Source of the DNA: Thiotrichaceae bacterium
GTDB taxonomy: Bacteria > Pseudomonadota > Gammaproteobacteria > Thiotrichales > Thiotrichaceae
Length of the DNA stretch: 15,457 nucleotides
NCBI GenBank assembly: GCA_027009095.1
Contig: JALVDG010000066.1
Span: 1-15,457, forward strand
Reading direction: 5' to 3'
The translations under genes were made by a program, and so were the position numbers. The notes beneath the pieces were generated by a model. It was not told the DNA's origin. It worked only from the letters and a program-made list of their open reading frames with translations, and made no database searches. Of the stretch, positions 6,668-13,461 are shown one piece after another. Within the stretch, counting starts at the first letter, position 1. Each line of letters starts with the position of its first letter.

Positions 6668-8773
6668 TTAATCTGATATTTTCAGCCGTCCGAGAGGTCT
6701 TAGTCTTACCTCAGAAGTGAGTTCCTGAAATGAAAGCACAGGAATATTTGCCATTTTTGAAGAAAAATAGCTATTTAAATGACGACGTAAATCCATTGAT
6801 GTCAACACCACAGGACGCGCTGTTAAATCATTTTCCTTTTGTGCCTCTTCCTCATTAAGCCTTAATGTTTCCATTAATTTATCTGAAGCAGCAGGCTCTA
6901 TCGCGAGATAAGAACCTGTTGGTAGTTGACGAATACTTGCTTTAAGCACATCTTCTGCCTCCGGCTCTAGTAAATACACTGGTAACACAGATGTACCATT
7001 AGAAAATTTATGACTGATTTGGCGTTTAAGCCCCATACGTACATACTCTGTTAATACCGACAGATCTTTCTCTATTTCACCCCACTCAATAATAGAGTCG
7101 AGTATTTGCCTTAAATCACGAATAGAAATACCCTCTGAAACTAAACGTCTCATCACATCGGTAATTTTAGGCAAAGAAACCAGCTGTTGCGCTTCTCGAA
7201 TTAATTCGGCATAGCCTTGAGCTTCCAACTTATTAAATAAAGCATGTACTTCCTGTACACCCACAAACTGTGAAGCATGTTGCCGTAAAGAGGAGGCTAA
7301 ATGAAATGCAAGTATTTGTGCGGGCTTGAGTGTTTGAATTTTTTGATTTTTTAAATTTTCAGATTGCTCTTGTGATACCCAAACAGTTGGCAAACCTGGT
7401 AAAAAATCTTCACCTGACTCATGCGGTATTTGCTTGCTCTCCAGAGATTCTGGTGAATCTTTGACAAAAACATGTCCAAAGCCAAGATAACCTTGGGCAA
7501 CAGGAATACTTTGAATAAATATTTTATATTCATCTTTCATATTTTCGAGCAAACGAAAGCGAATACCAGGAATAGGTATACCCATATCTTGATAAAAATT
7601 CTGGCGAACAGCGGTAAATTCATTATGAAGATCTTCAGGAGATAAATGCAGTCGAGCCTCATCCGTCAGCTCTACTAAAACGGGAGAAACAGGTTCATCA
7701 TCTGATGTTTTTAATGACTCTATTGCTGCGAAACGCTCTTGGTCTGCAGCATTAGCACCAATAAGTGAAGTACCTCCTACTTCTTGGAATTTATGCTCCT
7801 GCAATCGACGCATTAATACACCCGTTAAGCCAAACACAAAGCTTAAAAAGAGAAACACGATAAAGGGAAAACCTGGAATTAACCCCATGATAAACACAAC
7901 GCCCGATGCTATTAATAGTGCATTCGGTTGTGACATCATCTGCTCGCCAATATCTTGACCTAAATTATTATCATCATCAGTCGTGACTCGGCTAACAATA
8001 ATTCCTGCAGTAATAGAAATAAATAAGGCAGGGATTTGTGATACCAAACCATCACCAATGGTTAAAATCGAATAAACAGACCCCGCTTCTGCAAAAGTGA
8101 GGTTATGCTGCATCATACCAACCGCAATTCCGCCCAGTATATTAACAAAGATAATGACCATACCCGCAATAGCATCGCCTTTTACAAACTTCATCGCACC
8201 ATCCATCGCACCATAAAGCTGACTACCTTGTTCTAAACGGCTACGACGTAAACGAGCTTCATCCATAGTGATAACACCCGAGCGTAAATCACTATCGATA
8301 CTCATTTGTTTACCAGGCATAGCATCAAGAGAGAATCTTGCACTGACTTCTGCTATACGCTCTGAGCCCTTAGTAATAACGATAAACTGCACAATAGTTA
8401 TAATAAAAAAGATAACAAAACCAACAACAATGTTTCCGCCTACAACAAACTCTCCAAACGTTGTTACTATTGCCCCAGCATCAGCTTGCAATAAAATAAG
8501 TCTCGTCGTCGATATACTCAGTGCCAAACGAAATAAAGTAGTTAATAACAAAATAGCTGGAAAGGCTGGAAAGGAGAGAGGCGAAGGCATATAAACGCCA
8601 ATCATAAGTAGCAATATAGCGCCACTAAGATTAATACCAATTAGGATATCCACAATAAATGTGGGCATAGGTAAGATCATCATAAATGCGATCAAAACTA
8701 AAAACACAGCAAGAACAATATCATTCCTACTTGTTATTTTTAATAACATATCCTGTGTCTTATCACTTAACAT
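6668..8773 (-). CDS. sctV: T3SS major export apparatus protein SctV
   Basis: A 701-residue FHIPEP-family protein that forms the nonameric export ring in the inner membrane. The N-terminal half (~1-325) carries about eight membrane segments and the family signature RLALSISTTRLILLQADAG...VVGGN. The conserved FHIPEP loop GSERIAEVSARFSLDAMPGKQMSIDSDLRSG follows at ~135-165. The C-terminal half (~360-701) is the cytoplasmic domain that binds SctO, the gatekeeper and chaperones, and ends RPLGRLKISD. The ribosome-binding site AAAGGTG lies 6 bases before the ATG. Length and motifs are complete. It heads the V-N-O block and is separated from the upstream STAS gene by 188 bp. That spacer contains a 10-bp direct repeat (AGTTACCTAA at 8866-8875 and 8956-8965) but no recognisable gene. 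Confidence 0.98.
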   Translation of the reverse strand: MLSDKTQDMLLKITSRNDIVLAVFLVLIAFMMILPMPTFIVDILIGINLSGAILLLMIGVYMPSPLSFPAFPAILLLTTLFRLALSISTTRLILLQADAGAIVTTFGEFVVGGNIVVGFVIFFIITIVQFIVITKGSERIAEVSARFSLDAMPGKQMSIDSDLRSGVITMDEARLRRSRLEQGSQLYGAMDGAMKFVKGDAIAGMVIIFVNILGGIAVGMMQHNLTFAEAGSVYSILTIGDGLVSQIPALFISITAGIIVSRVTTDDDNNLGQDIGEQMMSQPNALLIASGVVFIMGLIPGFPFIVFLFLSFVFGLTGVLMRRLQEHKFQEVGGTSLIGANAADQERFAAIESLKTSDDEPVSPVLVELTDEARLHLSPEDLHNEFTAVRQNFYQDMGIPIPGIRFRLLENMKDEYKIFIQSIPVAQGYLGFGHVFVKDSPESLESKQIPHESGEDFLPGLPTVWVSQEQSENLKNQKIQTLKPAQILAFHLASSLRQHASQFVGVQEVHALFNKLEAQGYAELIREAQQLVSLPKITDVMRRLVSEGISIRDLRQILDSIIEWGEIEKDLSVLTEYVRMGLKRQISHKFSNGTSVLPVYLLEPEAEDVLKASIRQLPTGSYLAIEPAASDKLMETLRLNEEEAQKENDLTARPVVLTSMDLRRHLNSYFSSKMANIPVLSFQELTSEVRLRPLGRLKISD

Positions 8774-8961
8774 CTATACACCTTTTTTTGTTATATTTAT
8801 CATGGCGACCTACTCAATGTACCACTACTTCAACAAGTTGGGTTTGTCGGAACATTAGCCAAGATAGTTACCTAACGGAATAGAGCAAAAGAACTTAAAC
8901 TAAAAAGGCTACGAAAACTCTCGCTGATATTCTTAAAGAGCAACTGCCTAACATCAGTTAC

Positions 8962-9255
8962 CTAAGTGATTAAATTCCCTAAACCTGCCGTACATAGTAA
9001 GTTTCCAACATTTTCATTTGTATTTCGCAGCTCTAATTTATATTGTTGGCTCTTCTTTGCATAATTGCCAAGCAATACACAAATACCATTTGCCGATATA
9101 TAAGATGCATCTTCTAAGTCAACAATCACTCGACCATTAATTGGCAAAGCTATATTAGATAGCGCATTATCTAGCTGCAAAGCAACTTCTGCGTCAACAG
9201 CACTATTTGGCATCACAACTGTCGAATAGACTGTTTCATATACTTTCACTTTCAC
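8962..9255 (-). CDS. STAS-domain protein (anti-sigma-factor antagonist-like)
   Basis: A 97-residue single-domain STAS protein, the fold of SpoIIAA and RsbV. The core reads GRVIVDLEDASYISANGICVLLGNYAKK, aligning with the SpoIIAA-type segment that ends in DSSG, and the tail (KLELRNTNENVGNLLCTAGLGNLI) matches the last strand and helix. Where classical members have D-S-S-G with the phosphorylated serine, this one has S54-A55-N56-G57. Phosphorylation at that site is therefore not expected. The start is GTG at 9255, with AAAGGA 4 bases upstream; a second GTG two codons later is nearly as good. In Bordetella a STAS protein (BtrV) of a partner-switching module controls type III secretion, so its place beside sctV is suggestive. 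No partner kinase or phosphatase is in the window. The role is inference. Confidence 0.8.
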   Translation of the reverse strand: MKVKVYETVYSTVVMPNSAVDAEVALQLDNALSNIALPINGRVIVDLEDASYISANGICVLLGNYAKKSQQYKLELRNTNENVGNLLCTAGLGNLIT

Positions 9256-9351
9256 TTAATCCTTTAACTTGAAATACCTAAAAATTAGGGGGGAAGTGGA
9301 TTGACGAGGGAGCTACCATTGTCTGCAATCCATGCTTTGTCTTATACCCAT

Positions 9352-9410
9352 CAATATAACGTGGTTGAAGTAACTAACACTGCAAATAACATTAATTGAT
9401 ATTGGCAGTG
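9352..9410. repeat. Degenerate repeat copy plus 11-bp hairpin between STAS and NfeD-like genes
   Basis: CAATATAACGTGGTTGAAG and the next two bases (9352-9372) match 19 of 21 positions of the repeat arm at 10132-10152. Immediately after, CACTGCAAATA (9378-9388) pairs with TATTGGCAGTG (9400-9410) with one mismatch, forming a hairpin just downstream of the NfeD-like gene. It could be an imperfect terminator, though no proper T run follows. Confidence 0.4.
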
Positions 9411-9449
9411 CTCTAAATACATTCTTCCAAAATTGCAATTTAAAAAGAT

Positions 9450-10022
9450 CTATTCTTCTTCAAACGAACCCATTGCATTTACGACATATAAAATATTTTT
9501 TTTAACTGCAACAATTTTAACTCTTGTCCCAGCAGGTAAATTATCACCTTTCAAAGTCCACGACTCACCTTGTAATACATGCTCACCTTTACCATTTTCT
9601 ATCGCTTTTTCTAAGGTGATTCTTTTCCCTATATGATTTTTTCCTGGATATACCGTTAATACATGATCAGCACTCCCAAAAATCGATTTAATAAAGCGAA
9701 AGATAATTGGAGCCAAAAAAGTTATAATGACTAATAAAAATAGTTGCCAATACCAAGATAAACTTGCATCTAATAATAACAACAGACCTGTAATACCCGC
9801 AGCAATACCAAACCACAGAAAAAAATCATCAGGAAAAATTAGACGTTTTAAAAAATTATGATCGCTTGCTTTTTCCCTTAATTTCCCTAGTTTAGGATTA
9901 ATATACTGAAAATAACCATCTCTAAATAATCGCTTTTGCTCAGCCCATTTGTCAGATAAAGTACTAATTTTTTGTCTCCGAAATATTTCTAATACATCAA
10001 TCACGTTATGTTGACAGTACAA
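9450..10022 (-). CDS. NfeD/YbbK-like membrane protein with atypical N-terminus
   Basis: The frame gives up to 190 residues. Two membrane segments (~68-84 and 89-111) are followed by a C-terminal OB-fold domain (~129-185: HIGKRITLEKAIENGKGEHV, QGESWTLKGDNLPAGTRVKI, VAVKKNILYVV). This pattern resembles E. coli YbbK and other short NfeD proteins, which work beside stomatin-like proteins in the inner membrane. The first membrane helix of YbbK is absent. In its place lie ~65 mostly polar, basic residues without a recognised motif. The frame opens at TTG (10022) with no ribosome-binding site, and its first ~11 codons fall inside one arm of an inverted repeat (9989-10013). The 5' end may therefore have been altered by an insertion and the true start is uncertain. 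No stomatin gene is adjacent. Its place among T3SS genes is unusual and its role there unknown. Confidence 0.7.
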   Translation of the reverse strand: MYCQHNVIDVLEIFRRQKISTLSDKWAEQKRLFRDGYFQYINPKLGKLREKASDHNFLKRLIFPDDFFLWFGIAAGITGLLLLLDASLSWYWQLFLLVIITFLAPIIFRFIKSIFGSADHVLTVYPGKNHIGKRITLEKAIENGKGEHVLQGESWTLKGDNLPAGTRVKIVAVKKNILYVVNAMGSFEEE

Positions 10023-10156
10023 AGAGTTATCAAGCAGTTAACCACTTAAGCACACTTTACAGTGGATGATTACTCTCTTCACAAAAAGTGCAACAACGCG
10101 AATGACCACTTTCAGGCTCGCCCTGCAGAAGCAATATAACGTGATTGATGTACTAG
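9989..10156. mobile_element. MITE-like 168-bp inverted-repeat element overlapping the NfeD-like 5' end
   Basis: Bases 9989-10013 and 10132-10156 are complementary in 23 of 25 positions (core ACATCAATCACGTTAT). The segment between them has no credible gene. Its right part, read on the minus strand, is clearly related to 14446-14510. The left arm lies within the first codons of the NfeD-like frame. The ends, size and dispersed copies suggest a decayed non-autonomous transposable element of unknown family. I see no clear target duplication. Confidence 0.55.
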
Positions 10157-10350
10157 GTTTTTGTTTGTATTTATATACATGATATTTTCGAAAAGATATT
10201 TTTATATTAGGAGCATTGCATACTCCTTATCACAAAAACCATAATGTCGATTATCAAACTTCAATCTGGTCTATAGCTAGTTACATCTGACCAAATGACA
10301 TTTAAAAAGAACTGAGGGACATATAAAGTCAAAAAAGAGAGGTAACAACC

Positions 10351-10409
10351 TAGTATTCCAATAAATTTAGCTTGATAGATATCGAGCAAACAAATTTATT
10401 GGAGTACTA
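10351..10409. repeat. Long 59-nt hairpin just downstream of sctU
   Basis: TAGTATTCCAATAAATTT (10351-10368) pairs with AAATTTATTGGAGTACTA (10392-10409) with one mismatch, and an inner stem GCTTGAT / ATCGAGC (10370-10376, 10381-10387) extends it. It begins 22 bases after the sctU stop in the direction of transcription. On the minus strand a run of six Ts comes about 14 bases beyond the stem, so it is not a textbook terminator, but it could stop or protect the 3' end of the Q-R-S-T-U transcript. Its plus-strand beginning resembles 14518-14560. The 409-bp gap 10023-10431 holds this, the MITE-like element and otherwise nothing I recognise. Confidence 0.5.
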
Positions 10410-10431
10410 AATGAAGCTAATACTGATAATT

Positions 10432-11478
10432 TTAGGAGTCGGCATTTGCCTGTCTAATGGCTTGTGCGACGGCTTTAACTGTAGAGGAGGGAATGTATTG
10501 ATCTATTGTTCCATCTGTTGAAAGCTTTTCTGCCAGTGCTGGGTCTGCAACTATTTTTACTTTTTCTATCTTAGCCGTTTCTATCATTTTAAAACTCATC
10601 CTATCTTTGCCTATAGCCAGTAATATTGGCAGCGGTAGCTCATCGTCATATTTTAAAGCGATAGCCAAACTGACTCCTGCAATCACTACTCTTGATTCTT
10701 TTACTCGCTGAATAGCATCTTGATCTAACATCCTTCTCTGCTCTGCACGGCGCGCTCCTTTGATAATAGGATCACCTTGCTGATTCTTATGTTCACGCTT
10801 GACTTCTTCTTTTGTCATACGTTGCTCTTTCAAAAATTGTATACGCTGAAACATAAAATCCATTGATGCTACAATAATTAGAATTGGCAGCAAAATCATA
10901 ATAAGTTTTTTTAGTAAACTTTGAAAAACTAGCATCTGACAACTAACATCACACTGTGAGAGTTCATGCATATATTCACGCACACCGAGGCGCACGATAT
11001 AAACGATGATAATACTCATCCCGATAATTTTAAGAGAAGAAAAAAGTGTTTTGACGACCTGCTTTATCGAAAATATTCTGCCAAAACCCTTGATAGGACT
11101 AATTTTACTACCCCGAGGAATAACAGGATCAACTGAAAACAACAAACCTGTTTGCAGCACATTCCCTAATATTCCTGCAAATAGCATTAGCAAGGAGAAT
11201 GGCAACATAATAGAAAAAATAACCTTACTTAAAACAGCATCGATAATATTATCTAATGCCATTCTAAACTCCATTGTGTAAATAAAAGAGATAGAGGTAA
11301 ACACGTCTTTTATCTGTCCATACAACCAATCCCAACCGAACCAGAAATATATAACAGCAAAGACAAACATGACGGTTGGGGCAAACTCTTCACTACGGGC
11401 AACTTGACCTTTCTCCCTTGCCTTTTCGAGTTTCTTCCATGTGGGTTCTTCCGTTTTACTGTCTTTATCTTCACTCAC
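10432..11478 (-). CDS. sctU: T3SS export gate/switch protein SctU with AGVS in place of NPTH
   Basis: A 348-residue member of the FlhB/YscU/SctU family, the inner-membrane protein that closes around the SctRST gate and switches substrate class. The N-terminus has the standard KTEEPTWKKLEKAREKGQVARSEE motif. Four membrane segments follow (~34-52, 80-105, 146-165 and 188-210), then the cytoplasmic domain with MTKEEVKREHKNQQGDPIIK. At residues 267-270, where the family has the autocleaving Asn-Pro-Thr-His, this protein has Ala-Gly-Val-Ser within VVIAGVSLAIALKYD. The codons GCA GGA GTC AGT are plain in the sequence (10669-10680). The rest of the C-terminal domain, through IDQYIPSSTVKAVAQAI, is normal and in frame. 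Asn-Pro cleavage cannot happen as usual. It overlaps sctT by 4 bp (ATGA). Confidence 0.95.
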   Translation of the reverse strand: MSEDKDSKTEEPTWKKLEKAREKGQVARSEEFAPTVMFVFAVIYFWFGWDWLYGQIKDVFTSISFIYTMEFRMALDNIIDAVLSKVIFSIMLPFSLLMLFAGILGNVLQTGLLFSVDPVIPRGSKISPIKGFGRIFSIKQVVKTLFSSLKIIGMSIIIVYIVRLGVREYMHELSQCDVSCQMLVFQSLLKKLIMILLPILIIVASMDFMFQRIQFLKEQRMTKEEVKREHKNQQGDPIIKGARRAEQRRMLDQDAIQRVKESRVVIAGVSLAIALKYDDELPLPILLAIGKDRMSFKMIETAKIEKVKIVADPALAEKLSTDGTIDQYIPSSTVKAVAQAIRQANADS

Positions 11479-12269
11479 TTAAGAATCATTTCAAGCACTT
11501 GAAATGCCTCCCCAAAATGAAGAAATTTTTCCTGCATAAAATGAGCAATATAAGTGACATAATAAATAAGCATCAACATGCCTACACCACTTTTAATGGG
11601 CATAGTTAGAAGAAAAACATTAAGCTGGGGTACTTGACGACCAATAAGTGCAGCACCAATTTCTATTAAATACATAATGGCAACAATTGGACCTGCCAGT
11701 AGTGCCGCTGTATACATTAATAAGTCAAACTGACGCAAAAAGACGATCGCAGAATCCATATGAAATGTTGGAAAAAAACGATCAATTGGCCACGACTGAT
11801 AACTCAGCACTAAAACTTCGTATAGAAGCAAAAAACCACCCGAAGCAAACAGTAGTGTGACAGACATTAATGTTAATATATTACCCAAAGGAGATGTTTG
11901 ATCGGCAATTACCGCAGCAAACTGCTCACCACTCATGGTGCCACGCTGCATATCGATAAAATATCCTGCGGCACTGACTGCCCAAAAAGGAATACTAAAC
12001 ATAAACCCCATTATAAAACCAAGTACAACTTCTTTTATGAGAATACCAACAATATAAAACGCCTCCATGGGCACATCTTTTATTTGCTCAAAGGTCATAG
12101 GCACTGCGACAACAGACAAAACCACAATAATTCCATTGCGTGCCAAACCAGGCAGAACCGTATTATTTAAGAAAGGCATAACCAAAAAAGCACCTAGGAT
12201 TCTAGGCACTGTCAGGAACCAAGCTAATAACCAAATCTCCCCTTGCGAAAATAAGCTAACTCCATCCAT
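11475..12269 (-). CDS. sctT: T3SS export gate protein SctT
   Basis: A 264-residue protein of the FliR/YscT/SpaR family, one subunit per export gate, forming the SctR5-S4-T1 helical assembly. It is strongly hydrophobic with several membrane segments (about 12-28, 39-57, 71-98, 125-152, 177-205 and 212-243). Family-typical stretches include PRILGAFLVMPFLNNTVLPG near the start, EVVLGFIMGFMFSIPFWAVSAAGYFIDMQRG, and GAALIGRQVPQLNVFLLTMPIK. Its start codon shares one base with the sctS stop (TAATG) and its end overlaps sctU by 4 bp, which implies translational coupling. Length and motifs are normal. Confidence 0.96.
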   Translation of the reverse strand: MDGVSLFSQGEIWLLAWFLTVPRILGAFLVMPFLNNTVLPGLARNGIIVVLSVVAVPMTFEQIKDVPMEAFYIVGILIKEVVLGFIMGFMFSIPFWAVSAAGYFIDMQRGTMSGEQFAAVIADQTSPLGNILTLMSVTLLFASGGFLLLYEVLVLSYQSWPIDRFFPTFHMDSAIVFLRQFDLLMYTAALLAGPIVAIMYLIEIGAALIGRQVPQLNVFLLTMPIKSGVGMLMLIYYVTYIAHFMQEKFLHFGEAFQVLEMILK

Positions 12270-12538
12270 TATTTAGGTAAACGCGGAAATTCATTAAACA
12301 CATTTATCGTAAAATCATATAACTCTGGTCCCAACCATCGAACAGTAAAAGCGATTGAAAGCATAACTGCCACTAACTTAAAAGCATGTGGCAAGGTTTG
12401 CTCCTGAATTGAGGTCAAAGCCTGAAACAAACTAATGATTAAACCCACAACGGTAGCTGCAATTAATACAGGCAAAGAAAGGTACAGCACCAACTGCATA
12501 GCTTGCGAAGTAAGGTGTGTGATTATTTCTTGTGACAT
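12269..12538 (-). CDS. sctS: T3SS export gate protein SctS
   Basis: An 89-residue FliQ/YscS-family protein with two membrane hairpin helices (about 15-40 and 50-72) joined by the conserved loop ALTSIQEQTLPHAFKL. Four copies wrap the SctR-SctT core and form part of the closed gate. A strong ribosome-binding site, GAGGGGGT, overlaps the sctR stop region a few bases before the ATG; the gap to sctR is 10 bp. Size and sequence are standard. Confidence 0.96.
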   Translation of the reverse strand: MSQEIITHLTSQAMQLVLYLSLPVLIAATVVGLIISLFQALTSIQEQTLPHAFKLVAVMLSIAFTVRWLGPELYDFTINVFNEFPRLPK

Positions 12539-12548
12539 ATCAACCCCC

Positions 12549-13205
12549 TCACTGATAACTCAAAATAAGCCCATGAATTAAACGCACCCATCCATCAACC
12601 AAAACAAATAACAACACCTTAAAAGGCAACGATATAACAATAGGCGATACCATAATCATCCCCATTGAAATTAGTATATTGGATATAATCAGATCGATAA
12701 TAATAAAAGGCAGATACAGTAAAAAACCTATCTGAAAGGCTGATGTCAATTCACTAACCAAAAAAGAAGGTATTAAAATAAGCAAATTTCTTTCTGTCAC
12801 AGTAGCCGAATATTTTTTAGGCCAGATCTTTCTAGTGGTCTGCACAAAGAAATTGCGCTCTTGCTTGCTAGAGTGCTTCAACAAAAAGTTTTCAAAAGGG
12901 GTAGCACTATCCTTTAAAGCATCTTCTAGGTCAGGATTTTTTATATCGTTAAAACTAACATTATGTGTATTAAAGCGTTCATAAGAGTCCATAACAACAG
13001 GAGCCATCACATACATCGACAAAATAATTGCCAAGCCATTAATCGCTAAATTAGGAGGTGCTTGTTGCAAACCCAAAGCACTACGAACCATATGAATAAC
13101 AATAACAATTTTAACAAAAGAGGTGGTTAATATTGCAATAAATGGAGCTAACCCCAGCAAAGTCAGCGCACCAATTAAAACGATAGGATTAGGAAAGCTA
13201 TCCAT
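12549..13205 (-). CDS. sctR: T3SS export gate protein SctR
   Basis: A 218-residue FliP/YscR-family protein; five copies form the core of the export gate. Conserved stretches are ALTLLGLAPFIAILTTSFVKI, VIHMVRSALGLQQAPPN, the cytoplasmic or periplasmic middle loop, and PSFLVSELTSAFQIGFLLYL with IISNILISMGMIMVSPI at the C-terminal helices. I chose the ATG at 13205, giving MDSFPNPIVLIGAL as in relatives. A TTG five codons upstream (13220) is in frame but would lengthen the overlap with sctQ from 8 to 23 bp and add an atypical tail. The 8-bp overlap with the sctQ end suggests coupled translation. Confidence 0.95.
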   Translation of the reverse strand: MDSFPNPIVLIGALTLLGLAPFIAILTTSFVKIVIVIHMVRSALGLQQAPPNLAINGLAIILSMYVMAPVVMDSYERFNTHNVSFNDIKNPDLEDALKDSATPFENFLLKHSSKQERNFFVQTTRKIWPKKYSATVTERNLLILIPSFLVSELTSAFQIGFLLYLPFIIIDLIISNILISMGMIMVSPIVISLPFKVLLFVLVDGWVRLIHGLILSYQ

Positions 13206-13461
13206 CGCTACGCATCCCAAATAAAGAGATAATACGTACTCCTACTTTACCCTTTATATCAACTAGTTCCCCTGTTCCTATTACTCTATTTTGAGAGCGT
13301 ATTTTAACTACCTCTGCAAAAGGTTTTTCTAAATTAATAATATATCCCGATGTAAGCGATTCTATTTCATGAAACGGCAACTCTAAATCACCAATATCAA
13401 AAGTTAATTTCACTGGTAAATCACCTACATTTGCTACATCATTTTCATTATCATTCGACAT
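13198..13461 (-). CDS. sctQ: SctQ-C: short product from an internal start in sctQ
   Basis: An in-frame ATG at residue 257 of SctQ (13461-13459) is preceded 6 bases away by AGGGGTG (13474-13468), a better ribosome-binding site than that of full-length sctQ. Translation from it gives an 87-residue protein comprising the whole SpoA domain (MSNDNENDVANVGDLPVKLT...). YscQ, SsaQ and SpaO are known to produce such a C-terminal fragment, which forms a complex with full-length SctQ and is needed for assembly. The size here matches YscQ-C. Expression is predicted, not shown. Confidence 0.7.
   Translation of the reverse strand: MSNDNENDVANVGDLPVKLTFDIGDLELPFHEIESLTSGYIINLEKPFAEVVKIRSQNRVIGTGELVDIKGKVGVRIISLFGMRSDG

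Noticed and set aside
8661..8883. Two overlapping plus-strand frames of 65 codons
   Set aside because: They are antisense to the sctV start and its leader, in different frames, with no support for either.
8905..8973. Short plus-strand frame ending DILKEQLPNISYLSD before sctV, possibly a transposase tail
   Set aside because: Only about 24 codons follow an in-frame stop, there is no start or ribosome-binding site, and it overlaps the STAS gene end; I could not tie it to a known family.
13205..13220. Upstream TTG start for sctR
   Set aside because: It would add MGCVA before the conserved beginning and lengthen the overlap with sctQ; the ATG at 13205 matches the usual family N-terminus.
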